This document shows positions 11,346-21,545 of a DNA stretch of 64,000 nucleotides, one piece after another. The position numbers and the translations under genes were made by a program. The notes beneath the pieces are model-generated. The model saw only the letters and a list, made by a program, of their open reading frames with translations, did no database searches and was not told the origin of the DNA. The stretch lies in assembly GCF_030384665.1 (NCBI RefSeq), contig NC_083678.1, forward strand, positions 372,001 through 436,000, written 5' to 3'. The stretch is from Lodderomyces elongisporus (Eukaryota; Ascomycota; Pichiomycetes; Serinales; Debaryomycetaceae). Position 1 is the first letter of the stretch. Each line of letters begins with the position of its first letter.

Positions 11346-12660
11346 CTAATTAAAGCCTTCTAAAACACGCAATGCTTGCTCCATCCTCTTCAACCCTGTA
11401 TCGTACCTCTCCTGATCCAAAATCATGTCTGAGCTCAATCTGCTCAAACTGTCAATAATTTTCTCAATTAATTGTTTTTCTCGGATTGGTATATTCAAAG
11501 AGCTAAACTCTTCACCGATAATTGTTCCGTTCATACTTTCAAGTAATGAGATCAAAGTATTATAGCTAAATGGCTTTAGTTCTGACCCAGATCCACCACC
11601 ACTAATGCCACTTGTACCAGTTCCTTGCTTCGACTTCCTCTTGCTCTTCTTTCTTAACATGGTTGAATCTTTTTTACTATTACTACTATTATGATGATGT
11701 TGATGATGATGATTATGGTGACTTTCCTTTTGGGGTCTTCGTATGGAATTCTTTACGGATTTTCCTCGCGAAGGATGTGTAATAGGCTCTTCAATATCGA
11801 TATAATTTTCATCATTTAAATCAGCTTCCGTAGCTATGATATCCCCATGCTCGTTTTGAAGCTTACTGACATTAGGTAATGTACCAAGGCTAATATCTTT
11901 TTCTTGCAGATGTCTCTTTTGCAAGTTGGCAGAAATTTGTCTGGCACGACGTAGTTTATCTTCCGATGGTCTTGGTGGTAAACTTGACCCCTCATTACTA
12001 ATATCAGGACCAGTACTGTGACGACTTTTTGCATTTTTCAATAAACTGGAGTGATCAAAACTTTGTGGAGACGATGGTGATGGTTTCGAACCAGGTACAG
12101 AAGTGGGATATTGAATCGATTGTTCAATCACTTCATTGGCAGCATCACCTCCAGTGTATACACCAGCACCACTAATGTCGCCACTAATGTCGCCACGCAT
12201 ATCACCAGTACTTTTGTCCATGGTTGTTGCCGTGGCATTCTGGTCAGAGCTATCAACGTCAACTTCAGTAACTTCAAGGTCAGCTGCTGGTGGAGGAGGT
12301 ACGAATCTCTCTGGATTATACGAAGACATCGAGGATGCATCATTCATCAACTTGTCTAAATCATCATTAAGCTGTGTAGACATCCTCTTAGAATTGGCTT
12401 TATCATTACCTCTTCCCAGTGGAGATGAACCAGTGGTGGCTGTAAGTGATTGTCCAATGATGATGCTGCTACGACTAATATCATCAGTTCCAGAAGGTCC
12501 AATAATCGATTGTGGCCGTCTTGGCGAGCGCGCAGGTATGGAACCTTCAATGTTGGTTTGGAAACTCTTGTCTGGATTTGCAATGTGGAGTTTGCTTGGT
12601 CTAGTGGATGCTGTAGGTAATTTACCCATCAATATCGAACTTTTTCCATCATCATCATCA

Positions 12661-12692
<32 letters not shown>

Positions 12693-13574
12693 ATGATCGT
12701 CATCATTTAGTTCTCTGGTTGCTGATGGGGACCTTGAAGAGTCAAGAAAATCTTCCCCAGAATAGTCTTGAGAAATGATTTGTTTCGGAACTTGAAGCAT
12801 GGGGCTATTTGACCTTTTTTCTTCTCTTCTAACTTGAGCGTGTTCTGCTGATGTGCCTTCTCCAAAAGCGTGTCCTTCATTTTCTTGTTCATTTTCTTGT
12901 TCATTTTCTTGTTCATTTTCTTGTTCGTTTTCTTGTTCATTTTTCTGCTCTTGTTCTGTCTCTTTTGCGTCTTTGCTAGTTCCTCTAAGGTATCTAAGCT
13001 TTGTTGAGTCTGACCTTTTCACTACAACATGAGTGGCTTCCTCGTGTTCTGTCTTTGCCGAGTATTGACTAAAAGTGCTCAAGATGGATTCTCGTTTAAG
13101 GTGTGAAGGCAAGTACAAGCCCAGACCACTAGACTGGGTGCTAAAATTTCTGCTACTATCCTCGTGTGGATGGTGGGCACTAAATTCTCTCTTTGACCGG
13201 CTTTTGGTCAAGTCAAGACCTTGTACAACCGACTCTTGTGAAGATAATGCAGAGACAGAACTCGAACCTGTAGATTGGTCTCTACTCATTGGATCGTAAC
13301 CACGATCATGGTGCAGCATATGCTGCGTTGTATTTTGCTCCAGCAGTTGGGCTTGTGCTTGTGGGGCTATGATGGTATCGCTACGATGTGGGAGCCCTGC
13401 TTCAATCGAATCTATGTCACTCAAGTTGGATGGTGGTAACAGTTCATAAACTGTGGGTGAGACGGGTGATCTATTTGTTGATGTGCTTGCAATCGAGGCC
13501 AAATCTGGCTTGGGTACCCTTACAGAGGCATAATTTGAACTTGAGCTCGAATGATTTGATGTGTTATCTGCCAT
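11346..13574 (-). CDS. Nba1-like bud-neck protein (tentative)
   Basis: Predicted 742-aa protein. The open frame extends three codons further to a TTG; the ATG at 13574 (MADNTSNHSS) is taken as the start. Nearly all of it is disordered and Ser-rich, with an EQEN tandem repeat (about residues 210-233), a run of 15 Asp (about 295-309), and a His-rich stretch near 625. Only the last 75 residues look folded: PFSYNTLISLLESMNGTIIG, EKQLIEKIIDSLSRLSSDM, and a terminal LKRMEQALRVLEGF. From memory this C-terminal block resembles fungal Nba1-type proteins, which sit at the bud neck or cell-division remnants and restrain Cdc42 re-activation; this was not confirmed by a search. It is convergent with RGR1 and divergent from BUB3. 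Confidence 0.45.
12648..12692 (-). repeat. GAT/GAC repeat coding a 15-Asp run
   Basis: Fifteen consecutive Asp codons (a mix of GAT and GAC) interrupt the Nba1-like frame, followed toward the N-terminus by His and more Asp. The codon mixture suggests an old or selected acidic tract, not a fresh slippage product. Confidence 0.9.
12877..12948 (-). repeat. 12-bp coding minisatellite (Asn-Glu-Gln-Glu)
   Basis: Six tandem 12-bp units (TCATTTTCTTGT on the plus strand, last two units variant) encode repeated NEQE. The period is a multiple of three, so copy-number change keeps the frame. Confidence 0.9.
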
Positions 13575-15123
13575 AATCCACAATTTCGTTGTTCACTTTC
13601 TCACTTTCTCACTTTATTATTTCTAATCCTCAATACCTATTTGTACATATATATACTGATATGTATTTTATGTAATAATTATTTGTTATTTGTTGTTTCG
13701 TTGTTGTAGTTTGTTTTTTTATATATAGGTCTAATTTGAAAATCTATTTCACGTTAGTTGGTTTAGTGGTAAGAAGCAATTACTTGATCGTTATATACTT
13801 TAAAATTTGGTTCAATTTTTGAGTAAGAGAGGTTTTCGTCTGCTTTGGAATCTAAAATTTAATGGGAATTATATTTTCGTTCTATCTTCCTTTGTTTCGC
13901 TCCTTGCCTGCTTCTGTTACTTTGTAATAAAATTCTTTTTTGCAAAGTATTTTGAAAAATGCCAGATTAGGAAGTCTTATGCGGTGCAGTACTCTCTCAT
14001 CCATGCTACGCAGTTTTCTAATAGGAAACAGGTTTTAATCAAACATCTTTTGATTCCAAAACAGAAAAAAAAATATATACGTGAATTATCGATATGATTC
14101 ATATGATCCAAAATGGCATTATGATATGATCTGATTTGCTATGTTTTGTTTAATTTCCTGCTTTTATTTCTTAAAATTTTTAATTGATTTTGACTCAGAC
14201 TTCATGTTATAAGGTCTCATTATGATTTACAATTACTTAGAAGGCTGAAATCGTGAGAAATATAAAATGTAAAATAAAAATAAAAAAAAAGAGAAAAATA
14301 AAATTCATTATAGAAACGAGGGGGGGGGGGGGGGGGGTGAAGTTGTTTATTTAGAAAGAAAAACAAACTTACATTGACAGTTGGTAGCGCAGTAAATTTC
14401 TCATTTTCTGTTCTTCATTCTTTTCAGCTATGTGAATGAAAGCTTTCCCCAGAGTTCCTTAATCTCTTTAGACGATGGCATCGTACCTACGATGTAAGCA
14501 CTATTGGAGATGATTTTTAATTTTTTAGGTTGAAGCATTAGTATATGAGCCAGTCTTAAATTTTTGAAAAAGAAAAAAAATAAAAGTAACGTTAAGACCA
14601 AGCAAGGAAAAAACCAGCTTTATTCTATTAGTTCTTAGTGAATTGTCAAAACTGGTGATCTTTTCCCAAGGAGAAGGAGATGAAGTAGTAGTAGCAGTAG
14701 TAGTAGCAGTAGTAGTAGTAGTAGTACTAGTATTAGTAACGAGTGGAACTCATTTTGCCATTCTTCTTCTCCACAATTAAACGCATTCACCAAAATACGC
14801 AAATACGCAAAATGTATTACATCGCACAATAGACACGGGGCTCTCACTTTCCTCCTCTCTTTGTATATCCCTTTATATTCTATTCTATTTTATTTTATAT
14901 TATTTTATTTTTGTTTATTTTATTTTTGTTTATTTGGGGAAGTCACGCTTAATTTTAAAACCATATTCCCTTCACCACATATTAATCGTTTTTTCTTTCT
15001 TTTTACTTCTTTTTCTTTTTAAGGTGTTTTTCTTCTAGAAAACTACAAAGATAAGAAACACATTACAAAAGTTAACAATATTTTAAGGACATAAGACAAC
15101 ATTTCTCAAAATATATATCATCA
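13575..15123. other. Divergent intergenic region, NBA1-like / BUB3
   Basis: 1.5 kb with an 18-base G run (14320-14337), CTACTA/GTAGTA repeats near 14685-14725 and T-rich runs. A TTG-started frame at 13807-14097 has no ATG start and no recognisable domain. A tRNA-like D-arm string near 13757 does not fold into a tRNA. The BUB3 promoter should lie at its right end. Confidence 0.6.
14320..14337. repeat. G18 homopolymer
   Basis: Eighteen consecutive G on the plus strand in otherwise AT-rich noncoding DNA; may be a sequencing-length uncertainty. Confidence 0.9.
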
Positions 15124-16188
15124 ATGATGAGTTCAGACTTTATACAATTGACTTCGCCAAAACATCTAGATATTATCTCAGATACGAAATTCTCACAGGA
15201 TGCGCAGGACAATCTACTAGTATCCACATGGTGTAACAAGTTACTTTTATACAATTGCAAACCGTTTGAAAACTATCCACACGAAAAGCCCACAATTGAT
15301 CCCGTGTGTACGCTAGATACTGCAGAAACACCCTTGTGTCTACTTTATCCCCAATTTAGCTCGCCCATCATTGGTTCACTAGATGGTTCTGTTCAAGAGT
15401 TGGAATTTGAAAACATGAAACTTGGCACTAGCTTTGCTCAAATAGTCGAAAATGACTCGCATGAAAATGGTATCAACAATATCTGTCTGGGGGGCACAAC
15501 CTGCTCTATAATAGCCAGCTCCTTTAACCGGAATTTGCAACATTTGGACTCAAGACAGCGCAAGCCCATTGGCGTTTATCCTAATAAACGCAAAATCCAT
15601 ACAATGGACTCTACCGATCAATATTTGATTTTGGGTCTCAGTGATAATGTCATTGAGATTTACGATCTCAAGAATTTGCATGAACCAATTGAAACTAGAG
15701 ATGTAGGGTTACGATATCAGTTTAAGGATATCAAAACTTTCCCCAACCAAGAAGGGTTTGCAGTAGCCACTATCGATGCAAGGGTGTCTATTGAATATTT
15801 CAACCCTTCTTTGGATGTTCAAAACTCCAAGCGCTTCATTTTCAAGAGCCATCGACATTACGATGAAATGACAGGTACGGATATTGTATTTCCTATAAAC
15901 TCTATTGCATTTGACAAGAAAAAAGATTATATGCTTTTAACAGGAAGTTCAGATGGACATGTTTGTTTGTGGGACATTGAAAAAAGGAAGAGAATGAAGC
16001 AATTCCCTCGATTTGAACCTAGAGACCAGCAAGGTGTAGTAGAAAGCGTTGCAAAAATGGACGTTAGTAGCAATGGGAAACTACTTGCAGTGGCTACCAG
16101 TGACGATACTTTTATGAGACGAAGAAGCCTTTCTGAGGACATGAATTCCCGACATCCAAGCAAAATTTATGTCAAACAATTAGGTTGA
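15124..16188 (+). CDS. BUB3: Spindle checkpoint WD40 protein Bub3
   Basis: Predicted 354-aa seven-bladed WD40 protein, close to the yeast length of 341. It starts SSDFIQLTSPKHLDIISDTKFS, matching the Bub3 N-terminus, followed by a first blade ending in STWCNKLLLYNC. Later blades include GSLDGSVQELEFEN, LILGLSDNVIEIYDL and GSSDGHVCLWDIEKRKRMKQF, and the family's C-terminal SSNGKLLAVATSDDTF. Bub3 carries Bub1 and Mad3 to unattached kinetochores by binding phosphorylated MELT repeats of Spc105. ATG codons lie at both 15124 and 15127, so the product may start MMSS or MSS. The related Rae1/Gle2 is a less likely alternative because the N- and C-terminal blocks fit Bub3 better. Confidence 0.88.
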   Translation: MMSSDFIQLTSPKHLDIISDTKFSQDAQDNLLVSTWCNKLLLYNCKPFENYPHEKPTIDPVCTLDTAETPLCLLYPQFSSPIIGSLDGSVQELEFENMKLGTSFAQIVENDSHENGINNICLGGTTCSIIASSFNRNLQHLDSRQRKPIGVYPNKRKIHTMDSTDQYLILGLSDNVIEIYDLKNLHEPIETRDVGLRYQFKDIKTFPNQEGFAVATIDARVSIEYFNPSLDVQNSKRFIFKSHRHYDEMTGTDIVFPINSIAFDKKKDYMLLTGSSDGHVCLWDIEKRKRMKQFPRFEPRDQQGVVESVAKMDVSSNGKLLAVATSDDTFMRRRSLSEDMNSRHPSKIYVKQLG

Positions 16189-16241
16189 GGGACACGTTGA
16201 TATATCTATAGGAAGAGACTATTGAAATTGAAGAACAAGAT

Positions 16242-16302
16242 GGAAAAAGAAAAAGAAAAGAAAAGAAAAAGAAAAAGAAAAGAAAAGAAAAAGAAAAAGA
16301 AA
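16242..16302. repeat. Polypurine tract (AAAAG/AAAAAG)n
   Basis: About 60 bases of A and G only, just past the BUB3 stop and probably in its 3' untranslated region. Confidence 0.85.
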
Positions 16303-16350
16303 TAAAAGAATAAAAAACAAATGTTTATTAACTAGCGTGTCGGTAAAGGC

Positions 16351-16616
16351 TGTTGTAATGTAAGGACTCGTTCAGACATTTTGTACTACTTTTGTTATCA
16401 CAATTTGATACTTTATAAAACTATAAACTACAAAAAAACTATTCTTGGAGAATATATCACTTTATATATTCTTCCAAATCCTTATACATATCCAATTTGT
16501 ATAATCGTATCATTCCATACGTTTCACCTAGGTAATTAAGATTAACTCCATAATCATATGATTCTTAACTCCGTAATCACATAGTTATTAACTCCGTAAG
16601 TGCGCGATCTTCAACA
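16351..16616 (-). repeat. 3' LTR of the copia element (266 bp)
   Basis: On the minus strand it begins TGTTGAAGATCGCGCACTTA and ends CAACA, with 5-bp inverted termini. It contains three tandem copies of a roughly 22-bp unit with the core TTAACTCCRTAA (plus strand) between about 16531 and 16602. Confidence 0.85.
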
Positions 16617-16641
16617 CCCTCTCTTAAGCTTAATTTCCTTT

Positions 16642-18651
16642 TTAATTAACTTCTGAACATAAGTCTCTCGATTTTATAAACTGTGGCTTTGGTAATGTCT
16701 TGGTGAACATGTCGACTATTTGTGACTTCGTTGGAAAATATTCAATCTTAACATTTCCTTTTGCAACATGGTCTCTAGTAAAAGCACACAGAATATCAAT
16801 ATGTTTGCTTCGATAATGAAATGCTGGATGTTTTGTCATATCAATAGTACTCGTATTGTCTTCACAAATAATCATTTCGCCAAGTTCAATATTAAAGTCC
16901 TTGAATACATTACTTAACCATAAGCTTTCTTTGACAGCCTCGCATAATGACATATATTCTGCTTCAGCAGTACTAATTGCCACCACAGCTTGTTTCTTTG
17001 ATCGCCAAGTTATTGGTCCACCTGCATATTTAAATACATATCCAGGAATTGACCTTCTTGAGACTTTATCATTCGCCCAGTCAGCATCACGCCAAAATCC
17101 TTTGATTGAATTTTTTTGTTTGCAAGTGTACTTGATACCATATTCGATTGTTCCTTTCAAATATCTTAAAACACGTTTGGCAGTTTTCATATGTATAACC
17201 TTTGGATTCTGCAAGAACCTTGATAAAACACCAACAATTTGAGTAATATCAAACCTAACCGTATTTGATGCAAATAACAATTTTCCAACAAGCATTCTAT
17301 ACTGCAAAACATTTCCATAATTCTGTTGTTGATCATTTACTTCATTAAGTGATGAGTTTGAATAAAATGGAGTCTTTTCTGCTTTGCAATCACTCATACC
17401 AAATTCTTTAAGCATCTTTGTGATATAATCGCTTAAGCTCAATTTAACATCACAGTTCTCATTTTGGTTAATAATCATACCCAAGAATTTACCAACTTTT
17501 CCTAAATCTTTCATTTTAAATGAATTCATCAACCCTTTCTTTACCTCTTCAATAGCTTTGATTGTGGTACCAGCAATAAGAAGATCATGAACATATAATG
17601 CAATAATCACAAACGAATCTTCAGTTTTTCTGGAATAAATGCAATATTCCGCTCTGTTCCTTGTGAAATTTAAGCTGAGTAACACTTCATTAATTCTTTC
17701 ATTCCATTCTAATGGAGCTTGTTTTAAACCATATAATGATTTATTCAACTTCAAAACCTTATCCTTTTGACCCTCAACTACATATCCTTCTGGTTGTCTC
17801 ATGTATATTTCTTCTTTTAGATTTGCATTTAAGAAGGCTGTAGTTACATACGTCTGATGTATTTGCATTTTATATTGGGCAGCCATGGAAAGTAAGATTT
17901 TTACTGATTCATATCTCACAACTGGTGCAAACGTTTCATTATAATCGATACCCTTTTACTTGGCTAAATCCACACACTACCAATCTAGCCTTATATCTTC
18001 CATCAGCTTTTCTTGTGAATACTCACTTACAAGTTATAGCTCTTCGACCTTTTGGTAAATCAACCAATTCATAAGTTCCATTTTCCACATGAGCTTTAAT
18101 CTCATCATCACATGCTGTTTTCCATAACTCTGATTCATCTGAATTCATTGCTTGTAAGTATGTATTTGGTCCTCCAGTACCTTTGTCCACAGCACTATTT
18201 GCAGCCATAAGACAAGTAGCCAATAGGTTCATTGAATCATTCTCAGACAATTCAATACCATCTAGATCAGATTCATTATCTGCATTCCATTCAATCTCGA
18301 TATCATCAGGACTAATACAAAACAACAATGGTACGACTGAATCATCGACAGTAGCACCATTAGGTACCATTCCGGTATCTCTATACGTTTTAGTAGTCTT
18401 GCTAATTTTCTTTAGAGGTTGAATAGGTTTATTACCTAATTTCCTCTCGCTGAACTAGATTCGGTAGAATTGAGTAAAGGAGGCAAACTGTGTGTAACAG
18501 TTTGTTCAGCGACAGGTGTAAAGATTTTCGAATGGCGAGATCGTTTATATCTCACCTTCAAGGGTTCCAAGTGTTTTGTCAGAGACACATTCTCAGGAGA
18601 AACACTTTCATTAGCACAATTGGGATCAATATCCACAGAGTGATCTTTCAA
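16642..18651 (-). pseudogene. Broken copia pol (linker, reverse transcriptase, RNase H)
   Basis: Three adjacent frames form one former polyprotein. 18651-18436 is the integrase-RT linker (a frameshift near 18440-18455 ends it). 18370-18023 carries the start of the RT domain (SELWKTACDDEIKAHVENGT) and stops at a TGA (18023-18025) where the copia family has Trp. After a one-base excess in the CCC run at 17951-17953, 17919-16642 carries the rest of RT (LNKSLYGLKQAPLEW, VGKLLFASNTVR) and a Ty1-type RNase H (TAEAEYMSLCEAVKESLWLS, FHYRSKHIDI). The RT active site reads YVHD where the family has YVDD, with His at 17587-17589. At least three lesions plus a catalytic substitution make it inactive. Confidence 0.88.
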
Positions 18652-18753
18652 AGGAGCAGCAGCATTGGACTCGTTTTGCTAATGGAGCTACTTTTAATTT
18701 CTGTGGCCACAATGTTTTAGACGGTAGTAATAATGAGATTATTGCTAAAAAGG

Positions 18754-18795
18754 ATCCATATGATTATTAACTCCGTAAGTGCGTGATCTTCAACA
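18754..18795 (-). repeat. 5' LTR stub of the copia element
   Basis: On the minus strand it starts TGTTGAAGATCACGCACTTA and matches the outer 30 or so bases of the 266-bp LTR, then lacks one of the internal 22-bp units and diverges after ATCATATG. The rest of the 5' LTR has been deleted. Confidence 0.75.
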
Positions 18796-19614
18796 AAGTC
18801 ATCGTTAAAGCATGTTATGAGATCGTTTAATTCTTTTGTTGAAATTGCACAAACTTCCTTTTCTGAACCCCTACCCCCTACCTCCTCACGTGTATATGAA
18901 AACTGTTTTGGTTACCTTTTCTGGTTATCTTTTCTGTTGTTACTGTTTTTAAATATGTTGCAATTAAATGTGTTTAACATTCTGTAAAAGTAGTAAAGGA
19001 AAAGTACGTTTCATAAACTGTCTAGAAAAATTTTCAACTTCTTAGCATATATCATGTATCCTATTACTTCCACTCTAACATGTAGCCTTGAAGTCAAACT
19101 TTGTTGAACTATACAGTTTTTAGTAAGCCCAACAACGTCATCCCATCACCAATACAGAACTAAGAAAAAATTGTATAAAACCTACTTCAATTGCCCATGA
19201 GTATTTATGTATACATCTCCATAATAAACACACAAAGCTTTTGAAACGGACTTGCTTAAAAAGAAAAGGCAGAATATCTCAAAAATTAATCCACTAGGGT
19301 TCTTGAATCATCTTCAGTTTATAGTACTGCGTTCTTCGTGAGGAAACAAGATCGACTACTAGAATAAATGAGGATAGAGAGAAAGAGAGAGAGTGAGAGA
19401 GTGAGAGAGTGAGAGAGTGAGAGAGAGAGAGAGAGTGTGTGTGTGTGTGTGAAACCTTTTGCATCAAAAAAATATATATATAGAAATTAATTGTATTTGA
19501 GAAGCATATATATACTAATATATATCTTTACGGCCCAAGTTTGGATTCTACTCAGTTGTATCTCAAAAGCGGTCTTTGCTAGAGGCTAGATTATATCTAC
19601 AAGGAAGTCTCAGG
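18796..19614. other. Upstream region of the RKM4-like gene
   Basis: It contains a TCACGTG core at 18886-18892, a GA/GAGAGT/GT microsatellite (19376-19452) and an AT-rich stretch (TATATATA near 19471 and 19507). The open frame of the downstream gene extends to a TTG at 19576 but has no ATG before 19615. Confidence 0.6.
19376..19452. repeat. Compound GA / GAGAGT / GT microsatellite
   Basis: GA repeats carrying a regular GAGAGAGT unit pass into (GT)n, about 160 bp upstream of the methyltransferase ATG. Confidence 0.9.
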
Positions 19615-21333
19615 ATGTCGCTTACAAATGATGCAAGGAAAGGATTTCATGACGAAACAGTAAATTACCTAGAATGGTTGAAACAAAATAATTATGACAT
19701 TAGTGACAAGGTTGCAATCCACGATTACACATCTGTCAAACAAGGACGGGGTGTGATCGCATTGGCGAATATTGATAAAGATGAAATCATTGCTACTATA
19801 CCTAAACTGGCGTTATTGAATGTCACTCAAAACTCACTTGTTGCAAAGTACCCCGAGTTGAAATATGGACTTTTACACTTGAACCATTGGGAAGCTCTAA
19901 TTATCATCCTATTGTATGAGTTGCAAAACAGAGAACAAAGTAAATGGAAAAGTTACTTAAACGTACTTCCAACGTCAAACTTTGATCAATTGATGTTTTG
20001 GAGCTCAAACGAGTTAAATCAACTACAACCATCCTGCATCTTGGAACGTGTTGGTAAAGACCAAGCCGACAAAATGTTTGATCGTATAATGAAAATTATT
20101 CACAAATTGGGTATTACTGATCTCGAAGGAGTTACTCTGGAACAATACAATGTAGTGGCCACGCTCATTATGTCATACTCCTTTGATGTGGAAATAACAG
20201 AACAAGAAGAAGAGAAATTGGAGGAATTTGCTGCAAAAGAAAGGCGAAATCAACCAAGAACAGCCGTAGATGAAGACAAAGAAGAAAAGGAAAATGAAAG
20301 CGAATTTGAAGAATCTACTGGAGAAAAAGAGACGACTGAAAATGGAGATGATAATGCTGAAGTTAGTGCTAATGCCAATGCAAGTGCTGCAGAACAGCAG
20401 GAGCAGCAAGAAGAAATTATAGATAGAGATATTGAGGATCTAAAAGATATTGAAGAGAGACAAGAGATTGCAATTATTATTGATGGTTACCTCAAGTCTA
20501 TGGTGCCGTTTGCAGATACATTGAACGCAGACACAAATTACAACAATGCCATTGTAACCGATGCAAATGAAAACCTCGTTATTAAAGCAATTGAACCTAT
20601 CCAAAAAGGCGAGCAAATCTACAATACATACTCTGAGCATCCAAATAGTGAGATCTTACGGAGGTATGGGTACGTTGAGCTCCAAGGCTCAAAACATGAT
20701 TTTGGAGAAATCCCGCTTTCAATCATTAAGCAATTTTTCTTGGAGAAATACAACGTTGAAGAAGACTACCTTGAGTCATTATTGAGATTGATAGCTGAAA
20801 TTTCGCTACAGGAACAATCGGATGAGCATTCTGAGGATGGAGTATTTGAAGTTGTGATTGATTCATATGACTGCTTTAGAAGTGGAGAAGTCATTGTAGA
20901 ACTTATTTTTTTGATTCAACTTCTCACAACATTTTTGATGCTCAACGAAACAGTTGATTTCTATTCCGTGAGACGAATATATCTCAAGTGCTATCAATTA
21001 ATCGAGTCAAAGAAAGTTACAAAAGATTTTATGACAAACTTTGACGCAATTTTTGAAGTCCGAATGGACCAATATCCAAACTATGCTGCTGAGCCATTCA
21101 ATCGCGATATATCTAACTTAAGCCGTGAATTAATGGCTGAGGTTGTATTAAAGTCAGAGTATCAATCACTTAAAGCTTGCAGAGAAGATGTCACAACAAC
21201 ATTGGAGAAGACCTTGGGTGAAAAGATAAAGATAATTGCTGACGATAAATTTCTTCGAGCTCTTCAAAAGAAACGACCAGCAACTGATGCAGAAGAAGAG
21301 AAAAACAAGAAAAAGCAAGTTAGAAAGAGATAA
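19615..21333 (+). CDS. RKM4: SET-domain lysine methyltransferase, Rkm4-like
   Basis: Predicted 572-aa protein starting at the first ATG (MSLTNDARKG). It belongs to the Rubisco-LSMT/SETD6 class of SET enzymes, which methylate lysines with S-adenosylmethionine; yeast Rkm4 modifies ribosomal protein Rpl42. Visible blocks are the N-SET strand SVKQGRGVIALANIDKDEII (about 37-56), the inserted helical iSET region, then MVPFADTLNAD with the S-adenosylmethionine/substrate Asn, GEQIYNTYSEHPNSEIL and RRYGYVELQGSKHDFGE. A roughly 85-residue Glu/Asp/Asn-rich insertion at about 205-285 lies between the iSET and the C-terminal SET strands and makes it longer than yeast Rkm4 (494 aa). The C-terminal domain ends in a basic KKRPATDAEEEKNKKKQ tail. 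Rkm2 or Rkm3 are less likely alternatives. Confidence 0.72.
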   Translation: MSLTNDARKGFHDETVNYLEWLKQNNYDISDKVAIHDYTSVKQGRGVIALANIDKDEIIATIPKLALLNVTQNSLVAKYPELKYGLLHLNHWEALIIILLYELQNREQSKWKSYLNVLPTSNFDQLMFWSSNELNQLQPSCILERVGKDQADKMFDRIMKIIHKLGITDLEGVTLEQYNVVATLIMSYSFDVEITEQEEEKLEEFAAKERRNQPRTAVDEDKEEKENESEFEESTGEKETTENGDDNAEVSANANASAAEQQEQQEEIIDRDIEDLKDIEERQEIAIIIDGYLKSMVPFADTLNADTNYNNAIVTDANENLVIKAIEPIQKGEQIYNTYSEHPNSEILRRYGYVELQGSKHDFGEIPLSIIKQFFLEKYNVEEDYLESLLRLIAEISLQEQSDEHSEDGVFEVVIDSYDCFRSGEVIVELIFLIQLLTTFLMLNETVDFYSVRRIYLKCYQLIESKKVTKDFMTNFDAIFEVRMDQYPNYAAEPFNRDISNLSRELMAEVVLKSEYQSLKACREDVTTTLEKTLGEKIKIIADDKFLRALQKKRPATDAEEEKNKKKQVRKR

Positions 21334-21545
21334 TAGATTACTTATAGACTACTTATAGACAGATTAATTATCGTTATTTATTGACTTTTCTGTTGTTGTT
21401 TTTTTTTTGCCCTCATGCTTTTTCTTCTCGATAACAAAAAGAATAAGATAAAAAAAAAAAGAACTAGAATTGAAAAAAAAATAAAACTATTTCCAGAATA
21501 GGTATTCACAAATATAAAAACAAAACCCCAAAACAAACTCAGCTT

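Larger units (their letters stand above)
16351..18795 (-). mobile_element. Degenerate Ty1/copia retrotransposon
   Basis: A 2.4-kb element on the minus strand. Its 3' LTR is bounded by TGTTG and CAACA and preceded by a polypurine tract (AAGAGAGGG), as expected for plus-strand priming. At the other end the first 30-40 bases of the same LTR recur at 18754-18795. The outer 5-bp flanks are AAGGC (left) and AAGTC (right), a 4/5 match consistent with a decayed target-site duplication. Between them lies a broken pol covering the integrase-RT linker, reverse transcriptase and RNase H. Gag, protease and the integrase core are missing, so the copy is internally deleted and non-autonomous. Confidence 0.85.

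Noticed and set aside
13744..13822. tRNA-Gly-like string (GGTTTAGTGGTAA with a GGTTCAATT about 50 bp later)
   Set aside because: A-box and B-box resemblance exists, but the acceptor and T stems do not pair, so it is at most a relic or a chance match.
13807..14097. 96-codon plus-strand frame with a hydrophobic segment
   Set aside because: It begins at TTG, has no ATG start that leaves a sensible protein, and matches nothing I know.
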